Assembly: GCF_014191375.1 (NCBI RefSeq)
Contig: NZ_JACHWN010000002.1
Location: 124,001-188,000 of the forward strand
Length of the DNA: 64,000 nt
Direction of reading: 5' to 3'
Origin: Mesorhizobium sp. RMAD-H1
Lineage (GTDB): Bacteria; Pseudomonadota; Alphaproteobacteria; Rhizobiales; Rhizobiaceae
A program made the position numbers and the translations under genes. Positions 19,694 through 27,615 of the stretch are shown here, piece by piece; positions within the stretch are counted from its first letter, which is position 1, and each line of letters begins with the position of its first letter. The notes beneath the pieces were generated by a model. It was not told the origin of the DNA and did no database searches. It saw only the letters and a list, made by a program, of their open reading frames with translations.

Positions 19694-20749
19694 TCACGCG
19701 GCCGTGGACTGCGGCACGCGCGGCAAGCTTTCGACGAGTGAGCGCCAGTCGGTCCTCTCGCCCTCGCCTTCATGCCTCTTGCCGAAGAACTGGATGATCA
19801 TCTCGCCACTGGCGTCATAGGCTTCGAGCGAAGTGACATGGCCGTCCTTGGTCGGCTTGCGCACGCCCCAGACCTCGCGGATATGGTCGGCGCGCAAATG
19901 GAGATGGAAGGTCGGGTCCATCACATTCAGCCACGGCCCCATCGGCTTCACCTCGTGGATCGGCCCGGAATGAATCTGAATGCAGCCGCGGTTTCCCACG
20001 AAGCACATGATCGGCAGCGCCGTTTCGGTCGCCTTCGTCATCATCACCTCGACGGCCTCGGTGCCGAGCGGCCAGGCATATTCCTCGCCGATCACCTTCA
20101 CCGCCTGATGCCGGTTCAGCTTGAAATCCTTGAGGATGCCGACGAACTGGTGCACATCGGTCATCTGGCTCCAGCGGCTGCGGAAATCGTCGCGGTTGAT
20201 GTCCTCGACATTGCTGTATTCCTTCGCGCCATAGGCCACCGTCTCGATGCTGCGCGACTGGTCGTCGGAGCGCATCGTTTCGACCAGCGCGTAATAGGCG
20301 TTCAGGTCGGAGGCCGGGCGCAGATGGATCTTGTGCACCGCCTCGCCCGCCTTGTCGAAGAACTGCAGGCTGCGGCGCACTTCCTCGCCATCGCGCTTCT
20401 CGACCGCGAAGCCATGCGCCCAGACCTTCGGGAAAATGCGCAGATCGATCTGCTCGCCCAGCACGAGTGCGGCATGCTCGCCGGCCTTGATGTTCTCATA
20501 GACGCCGATCTTTTCATGCACCGCGCTTTCATTGCGTGTCAGCGCCATCACCTCGCCGAGGGCGCCGATATCCTTCAGAAGCGCATCGACATCCGGCCGG
20601 ATGCGGATGACCGTGTCGCCGCAATGGGCGGCGACATAGTCGGCCTCCGATATGTTCAGGAGCTGGGCAAACTCGCGTTCGCGCAGTTTGGGATTTTCTG
20701 CGCGCGCGCTGAGAATTTCCTCAGGAGAAGGCTTGGAGATGCCAGTCAT
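19694..20749 (-). CDS. hmuS: Haemin-degrading/transport factor HmuS
   Basis: A 351-aa protein of the HmuS/HemS/ChuS family with two tandem repeats (about residues 25-170 and 200-340). The repeat shows in the paired phrases GDTVIRIRPDVDALLKDIGALGE-like and MCFVGNRGCIQIHSGPIHEV, followed by GPWLNVMDPTFHLHL. It is cytoplasmic, binds incoming haem and in some species opens the ring. It ends just before the good ribosome site for hmuT and begins 9 bp after hmuP. Confidence 0.92.
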   Translation of the reverse strand: MTGISKPSPEEILSARAENPKLREREFAQLLNISEADYVAAHCGDTVIRIRPDVDALLKDIGALGEVMALTRNESAVHEKIGVYENIKAGEHAALVLGEQIDLRIFPKVWAHGFAVEKRDGEEVRRSLQFFDKAGEAVHKIHLRPASDLNAYYALVETMRSDDQSRSIETVAYGAKEYSNVEDINRDDFRSRWSQMTDVHQFVGILKDFKLNRHQAVKVIGEEYAWPLGTEAVEVMMTKATETALPIMCFVGNRGCIQIHSGPIHEVKPMGPWLNVMDPTFHLHLRADHIREVWGVRKPTKDGHVTSLEAYDASGEMIIQFFGKRHEGEGERTDWRSLVESLPRVPQSTAA

Positions 20750-20758
20750 GTTTATCGC

Positions 20759-20995
20759 CTATTTATTCAGGATGAGTTTGCCCTGCCGGGTGATCTTGAG
20801 GCGGTAAAGCGAACCGGCATGCTCGATGCCCACCTCGGTGGACCCGTCGAAAAGTTCGCCGCTACCATAGGTTTTCAGAGGGTGCTGCGCCCGCTTGCGC
20901 GCTTCGGCATGCGGCGGCACGGCGAGCGGGCCGGAGGACGACCCGGCTGCACGCGGCAATTGAACCTTCATGTCGATGAAACTGCGTCTGTTCAT
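20759..20995 (-). CDS. hmuP: Haemin uptake protein HmuP/HemP
   Basis: A 78-aa protein ending HAGSLYRLKITRQGKLILNK, the HemP/HmuP signature. In Bradyrhizobium and related bacteria HmuP helps switch on the haem receptor gene. It is the first gene of the hmuPSTUV unit. The first ATG is used; a second in-frame ATG eight codons on (MKVQLPRA) is also possible. An IRO-like site lies 60 bp upstream. Confidence 0.9.
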   Translation of the reverse strand: MNRRSFIDMKVQLPRAAGSSSGPLAVPPHAEARKRAQHPLKTYGSGELFDGSTEVGIEHAGSLYRLKITRQGKLILNK

Positions 20996-21055
20996 TGCGC
21001 ACCCCTTTCCTTACCGAGCGGGCGCATGGCATCTCCCCACGCCCGGCTCTTTTCT

Positions 21056-21070
21056 TGACAGAAATTATCA
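21056..21070. promoter_or_regulatory. IRO-like (RirA) operator upstream of hmuP
   Basis: TGA-N9-TCA with an AT-rich core (TGACAGAAATTATCA), about 60 bp before the hmuP start. It overlaps a TTGACA-like element on the plus strand. It matches the minimal RirA recognition pattern and lies before an iron-regulated operon next to rirA. Confidence 0.6.
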
Positions 21071-21194
21071 CCTTTTTGCGCCCGCGCAATAGAAGAGTAT
21101 ATTGCTCAACTTATTGCGATGCCGTCCCGTGATATGGAGCAGAAGGCACCGGCATCGTTGGAGATGACGCCGGTGCGCCATGGCGGACCCGGCT

Positions 21195-23408
21195 TCAGAA
21201 CCGCTGCGTCATGGAGATTTTGAACGTGCGGCCCGGCTCGGTGTAATAATCCTTCGGCACGGTGCCGCTGTCCGGGATGTCGAGCGCGTTCCAGTATTTC
21301 TTGTCGAAGATGTTGTAGATGCCCGCCTGGATGCGCAGGCCCTTGAACTGTTCCGGCTCCCACCAGCCCGTGACGTCGAAGAGCGTATAGCCAGGCGTCT
21401 TGTTGTAGTCGGAATCGGGGTTCTCGACCTTGTTGCGCGCCGCCACGGCGGTCATCATGAAGTCGGTTCCCCAGGTCTCCGCCGCATAGCCGAGACCGAC
21501 CACGCCTTTCAACGCGGGTACCGAGTTCAGATACACGTCCTCGTCCGTGTCCTTTCCTACCGCGAAGGCGAGGCCGCCCCAGGTCTTCCAGCCGTTCGGG
21601 AAGGCGTAATGCGCCTTGGCTTCCGCGCCATAGATCTGCACATGGGCGCGATTGACATATCTGGTGATGCCCATCGGGAACATGCCGGGCGGAACGCCGG
21701 CTTCGGCCGCGCTGACGCTGACATTATCGATGAAGTTCCGGTAGTAATTGTTGTAGATGCTGAGCGATCCACCGAACTGATCGTCGCCGAACTTCGCGCC
21801 GATATCGAAGCCGTTGCTGGTTTCGGGCTTCAGATCCGGATTGCCGATATTGAGATAGGTGCCCGGCCCGCCATAGGTCATATAGAGTTCCGTCGATGAC
21901 GGTGCGCGGAAGGCTTGCGCCCATTGCGCGTAGAGCACGACATTCTCGGCGGCGTCCCATTCCGCGCGCAGCTTGGGCGAGAAGCGTGAATCGCTCGAAT
22001 CCGCGGGATAGCCACGGAAGCTGGGATTCTCCTCGTAGAGCGGCGTTTCCTGCGGATTGCGTTCATACCAGTCGAAGCGCAGCCCCGGCGTGACGCGCAG
22101 CCTGCCATCATAGAGGGCGATCTGGTCTTCCACGAACAGACCCAGCGTTCCGCCCTCCACCTCGGGCATCTCAGCCTGGTTGGTATGAAGGAAGGCACAG
22201 CGGGGATCATTTGGACCATTGCAATTGTCTTCGCCCAGCGCCTGCTGTTTCACGGTGCTGAGATAGCCGTCGACCCCGAATTTGAAGGTATGGGTGTAGG
22301 CACCCAGTTCAATCGCCTTCAGGCCGATCGCGTTGATGCCCACATCGGTTTCCTCGATAGTATTGTCGCGACGGTAATTGCCGACTGGGTAGGTGCGGCG
22401 GATAGCGCGCGAATCGTCGCCCTCCGTCAGGCGCTGCCAGTAGAGGATGACGGATGCCTGATCGAGCCATGCATCGCCGCTGCCGTCATAATCATAATTC
22501 ACCGAAAGCCGTTCGCGTTTGCGCGTTTCCGTTTCCCAGAAAGTTCCGGGCAAATATGTGCCCGAAGTACCTGTGGCATTGGAAGAAGCATCCAGCTTGT
22601 GGATATCCCGGTCCAGATCGAACCGCTCCGCCGTAAAGCCGAACCGGTGCCCGCCATCGACATGCTGATGGATCTTGAACAGGAGATTGTTCTGGTCGTA
22701 TTCGGCCGGGTTCTTTTCGGTGCGGGTTACGCCAAATCCGCCGATATCGCCCATATTCTCGCGTTCATGGCCGGCACGGTAGCCGCCCTGCAGCAGGATA
22801 TAGGTGTCGTTCGCCCGCGCGGCGAACGCCTGGTTGATGTTCCAGCTGCGGTCGGCGCTGTCATAGGAACCCTTGGTCAGGCTGCCCCAGTTCCTGCCTT
22901 CCGTCAGCAGATCTTCGGGATTGAGCGTGCGCAGCGAGATGACGCCGCCCAGCGCGCCCGAGCCGAACAGGCTGGAATCCGCGCCGCGGATGATATCGAG
23001 CGTCGACAGCGTATCGAAATCGATCGTCGAGATGCCGCCCTGCACACCGCGCGCACCATCGTCGAGCCACGGAATGCGGATGCCGTCGACCGTCGTAAGG
23101 ACACGGTTGTCGTCGAGACCGCGGATGTTGATGCTGTCGCTGGTCCGGTTGTAGTTGATACCGGGATCCAGGCGCCCGATGTCGTCGATGCGGTCGACCT
23201 GCCGCTCCTGCAGGTCCCTCGCCGTCTCCCGCTCCGTCAGGACGGTGGGCGCATTGATGCCCTTCTCCTGCCCTTCTACCACGATCGGCTTGAGCTGGAT
23301 CGCATCCTGCTTGTCCCCATCCTGTGCATGCGCACTCCCAAGGAGTGACGCGTTCAGCGCGCCGATCGCCGCACAGCTCAGCCAGAATCTCTTTGAAATG
23401 TCGCTCAT
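21195..23408 (-). CDS. hmuR: TonB-dependent haem/haemoglobin outer-membrane receptor
   Basis: A 737-aa receptor. The signal peptide ends near GSAHA. The plug domain (about residues 50-180) contains the TVLTERETARDLQERQ region and IIRGADSSLFGSGALGGVISL. The beta-barrel has the receptor box FRAPSSTELY followed by NPDLKPETS near residue 520, and ends in the aromatic SMTQRF needed for outer-membrane assembly. It takes up haem with TonB energy; no tonB-exbBD is in the window. Divergent from the secreted protein/HmuQ pair across about 220 bp holding an IRO-like site. Confidence 0.93.
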   Translation of the reverse strand: MSDISKRFWLSCAAIGALNASLLGSAHAQDGDKQDAIQLKPIVVEGQEKGINAPTVLTERETARDLQERQVDRIDDIGRLDPGINYNRTSDSINIRGLDDNRVLTTVDGIRIPWLDDGARGVQGGISTIDFDTLSTLDIIRGADSSLFGSGALGGVISLRTLNPEDLLTEGRNWGSLTKGSYDSADRSWNINQAFAARANDTYILLQGGYRAGHERENMGDIGGFGVTRTEKNPAEYDQNNLLFKIHQHVDGGHRFGFTAERFDLDRDIHKLDASSNATGTSGTYLPGTFWETETRKRERLSVNYDYDGSGDAWLDQASVILYWQRLTEGDDSRAIRRTYPVGNYRRDNTIEETDVGINAIGLKAIELGAYTHTFKFGVDGYLSTVKQQALGEDNCNGPNDPRCAFLHTNQAEMPEVEGGTLGLFVEDQIALYDGRLRVTPGLRFDWYERNPQETPLYEENPSFRGYPADSSDSRFSPKLRAEWDAAENVVLYAQWAQAFRAPSSTELYMTYGGPGTYLNIGNPDLKPETSNGFDIGAKFGDDQFGGSLSIYNNYYRNFIDNVSVSAAEAGVPPGMFPMGITRYVNRAHVQIYGAEAKAHYAFPNGWKTWGGLAFAVGKDTDEDVYLNSVPALKGVVGLGYAAETWGTDFMMTAVAARNKVENPDSDYNKTPGYTLFDVTGWWEPEQFKGLRIQAGIYNIFDKKYWNALDIPDSGTVPKDYYTEPGRTFKISMTQRF

Positions 23409-23537
23409 AGCCCCACCTAACCCGCTTCAATATGAGAAAACGATTGGCTGGCGCAGGCGAAGAGCCTTAGCTGGCTATGCTTGTTCCGGACTGGCTGTTT
23501 TTCGAACCATCATCCCCGACGAGCAGTTCCGACCTAC

Positions 23538-23558
23538 AAAATATGATATTTTCAGTCA
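23538..23558. promoter_or_regulatory. Palindrome and IRO-like site between hmuR and the haem monooxygenase operon
   Basis: AAAATAT-G-ATATTTT is a perfect 7+7 palindrome (23538-23552), overlapped by TGA-N9-TCA (23544-23558). The site is placed to control both divergent units. A TTGACT-like -35 for hmuR overlaps it on the minus strand. Confidence 0.6.
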
Positions 23559-23631
23559 AGATAATAGTTGCGAGTAATTCCACTTTGAAATAGCCTTTTG
23601 GAAACAATGGCTCGCAGACAAGGGAGACGAG

Positions 23632-24078
23632 ATGCAGCACCCGATGAAGACATGCCGATTTCTGACCGCGGTTTTGGCTTTTTCGCTGGGTGCCGCCGGG
23701 CAGGCGCCGGCTCAGGATACCGGGGCGGCGCCTGCCCTAAACCTGGAACTGAACGCGCTCGATGCGTCCGACAAGGGATGCCGGCTGACCTTCGTGGCGG
23801 CCAACGGGCTGAATGTCCAGCTCGACAAGGTGACCTTCGAGATGGTCCTCTTCAATGCCGAGGAACGGGTCGAACGCCTGGCCCTCCTCGACTTCAAGAC
23901 ATTACCGGCCGGGAAGACGAAAGTGCGCCGTTTCGATCTCGCCAATATCAAATGCGATAGCATCAGCCGTATATTGATCAATGATGCCACCGAATGTGCG
24001 GGCGAAGGCATCGCCGAGGGCACCTGCATCCGGCAATTGAAGACGAACTCCAAATCGTCCGTCCGTTTCGGCATCTGA
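23632..24078 (+). CDS. Secreted protein of unknown function, 148 aa, paired with haem monooxygenase
   Basis: The signal peptide (FLTAVLAFSLGAAGQAPAQ) is clear; cleavage near residue 28 leaves a mature periplasmic domain of about 120 residues. It has four cysteines (in KGCRL, IKCDS, ATECAG and EGTCIRQL) that could form two disulfides. The ATG at 23632 follows a purine-rich GGGAGACGAG stretch. It lies 32 bp upstream of the HmuQ-like gene and opposite hmuR, so a role in haem or TonB-linked uptake is inferred. No catalytic motif recognised. Confidence 0.75.
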   Translation: MQHPMKTCRFLTAVLAFSLGAAGQAPAQDTGAAPALNLELNALDASDKGCRLTFVAANGLNVQLDKVTFEMVLFNAEERVERLALLDFKTLPAGKTKVRRFDLANIKCDSISRILINDATECAGEGIAEGTCIRQLKTNSKSSVRFGI

Positions 24079-24110
24079 CAATCCGCTCCGCATTTGAAAG
24101 GAATGCACGC

Positions 24111-24425
24111 ATGTATATCGCCATGAACAGGTTCAAGGTTCAGGACGGCTCCGAGGAAGCCTTCGAAACCGTCTGGAAGAACCGCGATTCGAGCCTGAAG
24201 GAACTGCCGGGCTTCATCGAATTCCATCTGCTGCGCGGCCCGCACAATGCCGATGAGAACTATACGCTCTACGCTTCGCATACCGTCTGGCGCAGTCAGG
24301 ACGACTTCATTGCCTGGACCAAATCCGAGCATTTCCGCAACGCGCACAAGAATGCCGGCGCCAACAAGGTCCTCTATCTCGGCCCGCCGCAGTTCGAAGG
24401 GTTCAACGTCGTCGAGGGTGCCTGA
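24111..24425 (+). CDS. hmuQ: Haem-degrading monooxygenase, HmuQ/IsdG type
   Basis: A 104-aa ABM-fold protein starting MYIAMNRFKV. Asn6, Trp69 (in FIAWTKSE) and His79 (in FRNAHKN) line up with the Asn-Trp-His catalytic set of IsdG. Homologues HmuQ of Bradyrhizobium and BhuQ of Brucella open haem to release iron. The start at 24111 follows AAAGGAA; a longer frame has no support. It probably forms an operon with the secreted protein upstream and ends at an intrinsic terminator. Confidence 0.88.
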   Translation: MYIAMNRFKVQDGSEEAFETVWKNRDSSLKELPGFIEFHLLRGPHNADENYTLYASHTVWRSQDDFIAWTKSEHFRNAHKNAGANKVLYLGPPQFEGFNVVEGA

Positions 24426-24460
24426 TTCCGCTTCGTTGCCTGCAGCCATCCGAAAAGCCG

Positions 24461-24489
24461 CCCCGGGGATGTGAATCCCCCGGGTTTTT
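24461..24489 (+). terminator. Intrinsic terminator after hmuQ
   Basis: Stem CCCGGGGAT / ATCCCCCGGG around a short GTGA loop, then TTTTT. Confidence 0.85.
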
Positions 24490-24593
24490 CATCATGAGGC
24501 GATTTGACGCACGGTCCGGATAGGACCGCATAAGCTGCTTTTTTCCGGTGGCAGGAGAAAATTCCTTACTTAAAGCTGGCACTTCCACTCAAG

Positions 24594-24636
24594 TTTAGAA
24601 TTATTCTAACTCATTGATATCTGGAACTATTCCAGA
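24594..24636 (+). promoter_or_regulatory. Two tandem ICE-like (Irr) palindromes upstream of bfd-bfr
   Basis: Site 1 is TTAGAA-TTA-TTCTAA (24595-24609), nearly the published ICE core TTTAGAA..TTCTAAA. Site 2 is TCTGGAA-CTA-TTCCAGA (24620-24636), a perfect 7+7 palindrome with the same 3-bp spacer. Their centres are 26 bp apart. Irr represses iron-storage genes under low iron in rhizobia, which fits bacterioferritin downstream. The rest of the 24426-24899 gap holds the hmuQ terminator, a possible leader ORF and a hairpin. Confidence 0.7.
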
Positions 24637-24686
24637 ATATAGGATTTGACATTCCACCTCCTCCTCCCCCATATGAGGGGGTGCTC

Positions 24687-24770
24687 ATGAAGCGCAACCC
24701 TTTGATGTTTGGGCCTTTAACCCTTTCGATTGGAGGAACCTGTGGTCGGTTCAGCATGGCTGCCAAGTAA
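24687..24770 (+). CDS. Possible 27-aa leader peptide ahead of bfd
   Basis: ATG after a good ribosome site (GAGGGGGTG), encoding MKRNPLMFGPLTLSIGG and ending RFSMAAK. Its last codons form the left arm of the hairpin at 24759-24779. It lies between the ICE-like sites and bfd in a long leader. Real translation is unproven; codon evidence is too short to judge. Confidence 0.3.
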   Translation: MKRNPLMFGPLTLSIGGTCGRFSMAAK

Positions 24771-24779
24771 AATGGCAGC
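24759..24779 (+). other. Hairpin in the bfd leader
   Basis: GCTGCCA, 7-nt loop, TGGCAGC, a perfect 7-bp stem overlapping the end of the possible leader peptide. No T-run follows, so it is not a classical terminator. Confidence 0.4.
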
Positions 24780-24899
24780 ATCTTCCTGGAATAGAAAAAG
24801 ATTTTCCGCGCCGGAAACGCCTTTTTATGCTGGCGCTTCTCGGAAAAAAGCTTGTTCCCTGAACAGCGTTTCTTTGCGGTACACAGGTTTTTCGTTCTG

Positions 24900-25211
24900 A
24901 TGCTGGTCTGCCACTGCAATATTATTACCCAGAAAGAGATCGAGGACACGATCATCAGGCTCCTCGATGAAGATTGCTGGCAACTTATTGTGCCGGCCAA
25001 GGTCTACCACGCCCTCCAGAAGCGTGGACGCTGCTGTGGATGCTTCCCAAACGTTGTCGAAACGATCATAAAAGTGACCGAAGAATACCATCTTCGGCAT
25101 GATCAGAACGATAGCCAGGTCATATCGTTTATCGATCGTGTTCGTTCGCTACGTCAGACATACGGGAGCATACAGCATGAAAGGCGACATAAAGGTCATC
25201 GAGCGGCTTAA
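24900..25211 (+). CDS. bfd: Bacterioferritin-associated ferredoxin
   Basis: Starts [19 protein letters not shown]4, C6, C45 and C48 (in GRCCGCF) give the CxC...CxxC [2Fe-2S] pattern of Bfd, which reduces the ferric core of bacterioferritin to release iron. The frame runs to 103 aa, well beyond the roughly 64-73 aa of typical Bfd. The extra C-terminal 40 or so residues are charged and the last 12 codons overlap bfr. The ATG has only a weak ribosome site; an upstream TTG extension is unlikely. Confidence 0.88.
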   Translation: MLVCHCNIITQKEIEDTIIRLLDEDCWQLIVPAKVYHALQKRGRCCGCFPNVVETIIKVTEEYHLRHDQNDSQVISFIDRVRSLRQTYGSIQHERRHKGHRAA

Positions 25212-25662
25212 CGAGGCCCTGTTCCTCGAACTGGGGGCGGTCAACCAATACTGGCTGCACTACCGGCTTCTCGAAGACTGGGGCTATACCCGCCTCGCCA
25301 ACAAGGAGCGGGCTGAATCCATCGAAGAGATGCATCACGCCGACCGCATCATAGAGCGCATCATCTTCCTCGAAGGCCATCCCAACCTGCAGACCGTCGC
25401 GCCGCTGCGCATCGGCCAGAACGTCAGGGAAGTGCTGGAGTCCGATCTCAAGGGCGAATATGACGCCCGCACCTCCTACAAGAAGTCCCGTGAAATCTGC
25501 GACGAACTCGGCGATTATGTCACGAAGCAGCTTTTCGACGAGCTCCTGAAGGATGAGGAAGGCCATATCGACTTCCTCGAAACCCAGCTCGACCTGCTCG
25601 CCAAGATCGGCGAGGAGCGCTACGGCCAGCTCAACGCCGCCCCGGCCGACGCAGCCGAATAA
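25177..25662 (+). CDS. bfr: Bacterioferritin
   Basis: A 161-aa 24-mer iron-storage subunit. The ferroxidase ligands E18, E51 and H54 are in place, M52 is the haem axial ligand, and the second half carries [12 protein letters not shown] with the expected Glu/His pair. The true start is [12 protein letters not shown] at 25177; the longer frame adds 26 unrelated residues from the bfd region. It overlaps the bfd 3' end by 35 nt in another frame, so translation is probably coupled. Irr control is suggested by the ICE-like sites. Confidence 0.96.
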   Translation: MKGDIKVIERLNEALFLELGAVNQYWLHYRLLEDWGYTRLANKERAESIEEMHHADRIIERIIFLEGHPNLQTVAPLRIGQNVREVLESDLKGEYDARTSYKKSREICDELGDYVTKQLFDELLKDEEGHIDFLETQLDLLAKIGEERYGQLNAAPADAAE

Positions 25663-25689
25663 GAATACGCACGGAAATGGAATATGAGA

Positions 25690-25720
25690 CGACCGGGCAA
25701 AAAAACCCGGTCGTTTTCTT
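25690..25720 (+). terminator. Intrinsic terminator after bfr
   Basis: CGACCGGG, an A-rich 8-nt loop, CCCGGTCG, then TTTTCTTTT. Confidence 0.9.
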
Positions 25721-25831
25721 TTGCCGGACCTCTCGAAAGGCTTGCGGCGATCGCCATATGGGCGCGGGCATTTACGAAATGGCCGGCTTTGTGCTAATGC
25801 GCGCCGTTTTCAGAAAGCAGGATCCATATAC

Positions 25832-27145
25832 ATGAGCGCTCCGCGCGTCAGCTTCGTCTCTCTCGGCTGCCCGAAGGCACTTGTCGATTCCGAACGCATC
25901 ATCACCAGCCTCCGCTCGGAAGGCTATGAGATTTCGCGCAAGCACGACGGCGCGGATCTGGTGATCGTCAACACATGCGGCTTCCTCGATTCCGCGCGCG
26001 ACGAGTCGCTGCAGGCGATTGGCCAGGCGCTCAACGAAAACGGCAAGGTCATCGTCACCGGCTGCCTCGGCGCGGAGCCGGAGGTGATCTGGCAGAAGCA
26101 CCCCAATGTGCTCGCCATCACCGGCCCGCAGGCCTATGAGAGCGTCATGGCCGCGGTGCATGAGGCGGCGCCGCCGGCGCATGATCCCTTCGTCGACCTG
26201 GTGCCGCCGCAGGGCGTCAAGCTGACGCCGCGCCATTATGCCTATTTAAAGATTTCCGAAGGCTGCTCCAACCGCTGCTCCTTCTGCATCATCCCGGCGC
26301 TGCGCGGCGATCTGGTCTCCCGTCCCGCCGCGGATGTGCTGCGCGAGGCGGAGCGGCTGGTGAAGGCGGGCGTCAAGGAAATCCTCGTCATCTCGCAGGA
26401 TACGAGCGCCTATGGCGTGGACATCAAATATCAGGAAAGTGTCTGGCAGGACCGGCAGGTGCGCGCCAAGTTCATCGACCTGGCGCGGGAGCTGGGCGAA
26501 ATGGGCGCATGGGTGCGCATGCACTATGTCTACCCCTACCCGCATGTCGATGAAGTCATTCCGCTGATGGCGGAAGGCAAGATCCTGCCCTATCTCGACA
26601 TCCCCTTCCAGCACGCCTCTCCCTCCGTGCTCAAATCCATGCGCCGCCCGGCGCATCAGGAAAAGACCTCGCGCCGCATCCAGCAATGGCGCGAGACCTG
26701 CCCGGACCTCGCCGTCCGCTCCACCTTCATCGTCGGCTTCCCCGGCGAGACGGAAGAGGATTTCGAGATGCTGCTCGACTGGCTGGAGGAAGCCAAGATC
26801 GACCGCGCCGGCTGCTTCAAATATGAGCCGGTGAAGGGCGCGAAGGCCAACGATCTCGGCCTCGACATGGTGCCGGAAGAGGTGAAGGAAGCGCGCTGGC
26901 ATCGCTTCATGGCGAAGCAGCAGCAGATTTCCGCCAATCTGTTGAAGAAAAAGGTCGGCAAGCGTCTGCCCGTCATCATCGATGAGACGAACGGCACATC
27001 CGCCAAGGGCCGCACGCGCTATGATGCGCCGGAGATCGACGGCGCGGTGCACATCCAGTCCCGCCGGCCGTTGCGCGTGGGCGATATCGTGACGGTCAAG
27101 ATCGAGCAGAGCGACGCTTACGACCTCTACGGGATAGCCGTCTGA
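25832..27145 (+). CDS. rimO: Ribosomal protein S12 methylthiotransferase
   Basis: A 437-aa radical-SAM methylthiotransferase that modifies an Asp of ribosomal protein S12. The N-terminal UPF0004 domain opens [16 protein letters not shown]. The radical-SAM triad is in [14 protein letters not shown] near residue 147 and a TRAM domain closes the protein. MSAPRVSF is the natural start; 37 extra codons upstream overlap the bfr terminator region. Its stop overlaps the next ATG by one base. Confidence 0.95.
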   Translation: MSAPRVSFVSLGCPKALVDSERIITSLRSEGYEISRKHDGADLVIVNTCGFLDSARDESLQAIGQALNENGKVIVTGCLGAEPEVIWQKHPNVLAITGPQAYESVMAAVHEAAPPAHDPFVDLVPPQGVKLTPRHYAYLKISEGCSNRCSFCIIPALRGDLVSRPAADVLREAERLVKAGVKEILVISQDTSAYGVDIKYQESVWQDRQVRAKFIDLARELGEMGAWVRMHYVYPYPHVDEVIPLMAEGKILPYLDIPFQHASPSVLKSMRRPAHQEKTSRRIQQWRETCPDLAVRSTFIVGFPGETEEDFEMLLDWLEEAKIDRAGCFKYEPVKGAKANDLGLDMVPEEVKEARWHRFMAKQQQISANLLKKKVGKRLPVIIDETNGTSAKGRTRYDAPEIDGAVHIQSRRPLRVGDIVTVKIEQSDAYDLYGIAV

Positions 27146-27615
27146 TGGCTGAAGCTCAAGCTTCACCGACGTTCAGGAGAGCCGTCTTCAGCGATCTGCC
27201 GGCGATCGTCGCGATGCTGGCCGACGACGAGCTCGGCGCCAGGCGGGAAGATACGCGCCTGCCCCTGAACGAGGGATATGTCAGGGCATTCGAAGCCATC
27301 AGCCAGGATCCGAACCAATTTCTCGGCGTTGCGGAAATCGAAGGCAAGGTCGTGGGCTGCCTGCAGATCAGCTTCATCCCCGGCCTGTCGCGGATCGGCC
27401 TCTGGCGTGGCCAGATCGAAAGCGTCCGGGTGTCACGCGATTGTCGCGGCGGCGGCATCGGCCGCAAGATGATCGTATGGGCGATCGAGCAGTGCCGGGC
27501 GCGCAACTGCGGCGCTGTCCAGCTGACGACGGACAAGTCGCGCCTGGATGCCCACCGCTTCTATAAATCCATCGGCTTCGTCGACAGCCATGAGGGCATG
27601 AAGCTGACGCTCTAA
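27145..27615 (+). CDS. GNAT family N-acetyltransferase
   Basis: A 156-aa single-domain GNAT. The acetyl-CoA loop is SRDCRGGGIGRKMIVWAIEQ near residue 95, and the terminal part KSRLDAHRFYKSIGFVDSHEGMKL is typical of PhnO/RimI-like enzymes. The substrate cannot be told from sequence. The start shares its A with the rimO stop, implying coupling. It converges with recJ, and the two stop codons share bases (27612-27615). Confidence 0.9.
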   Translation: MAEAQASPTFRRAVFSDLPAIVAMLADDELGARREDTRLPLNEGYVRAFEAISQDPNQFLGVAEIEGKVVGCLQISFIPGLSRIGLWRGQIESVRVSRDCRGGGIGRKMIVWAIEQCRARNCGAVQLTTDKSRLDAHRFYKSIGFVDSHEGMKLTL

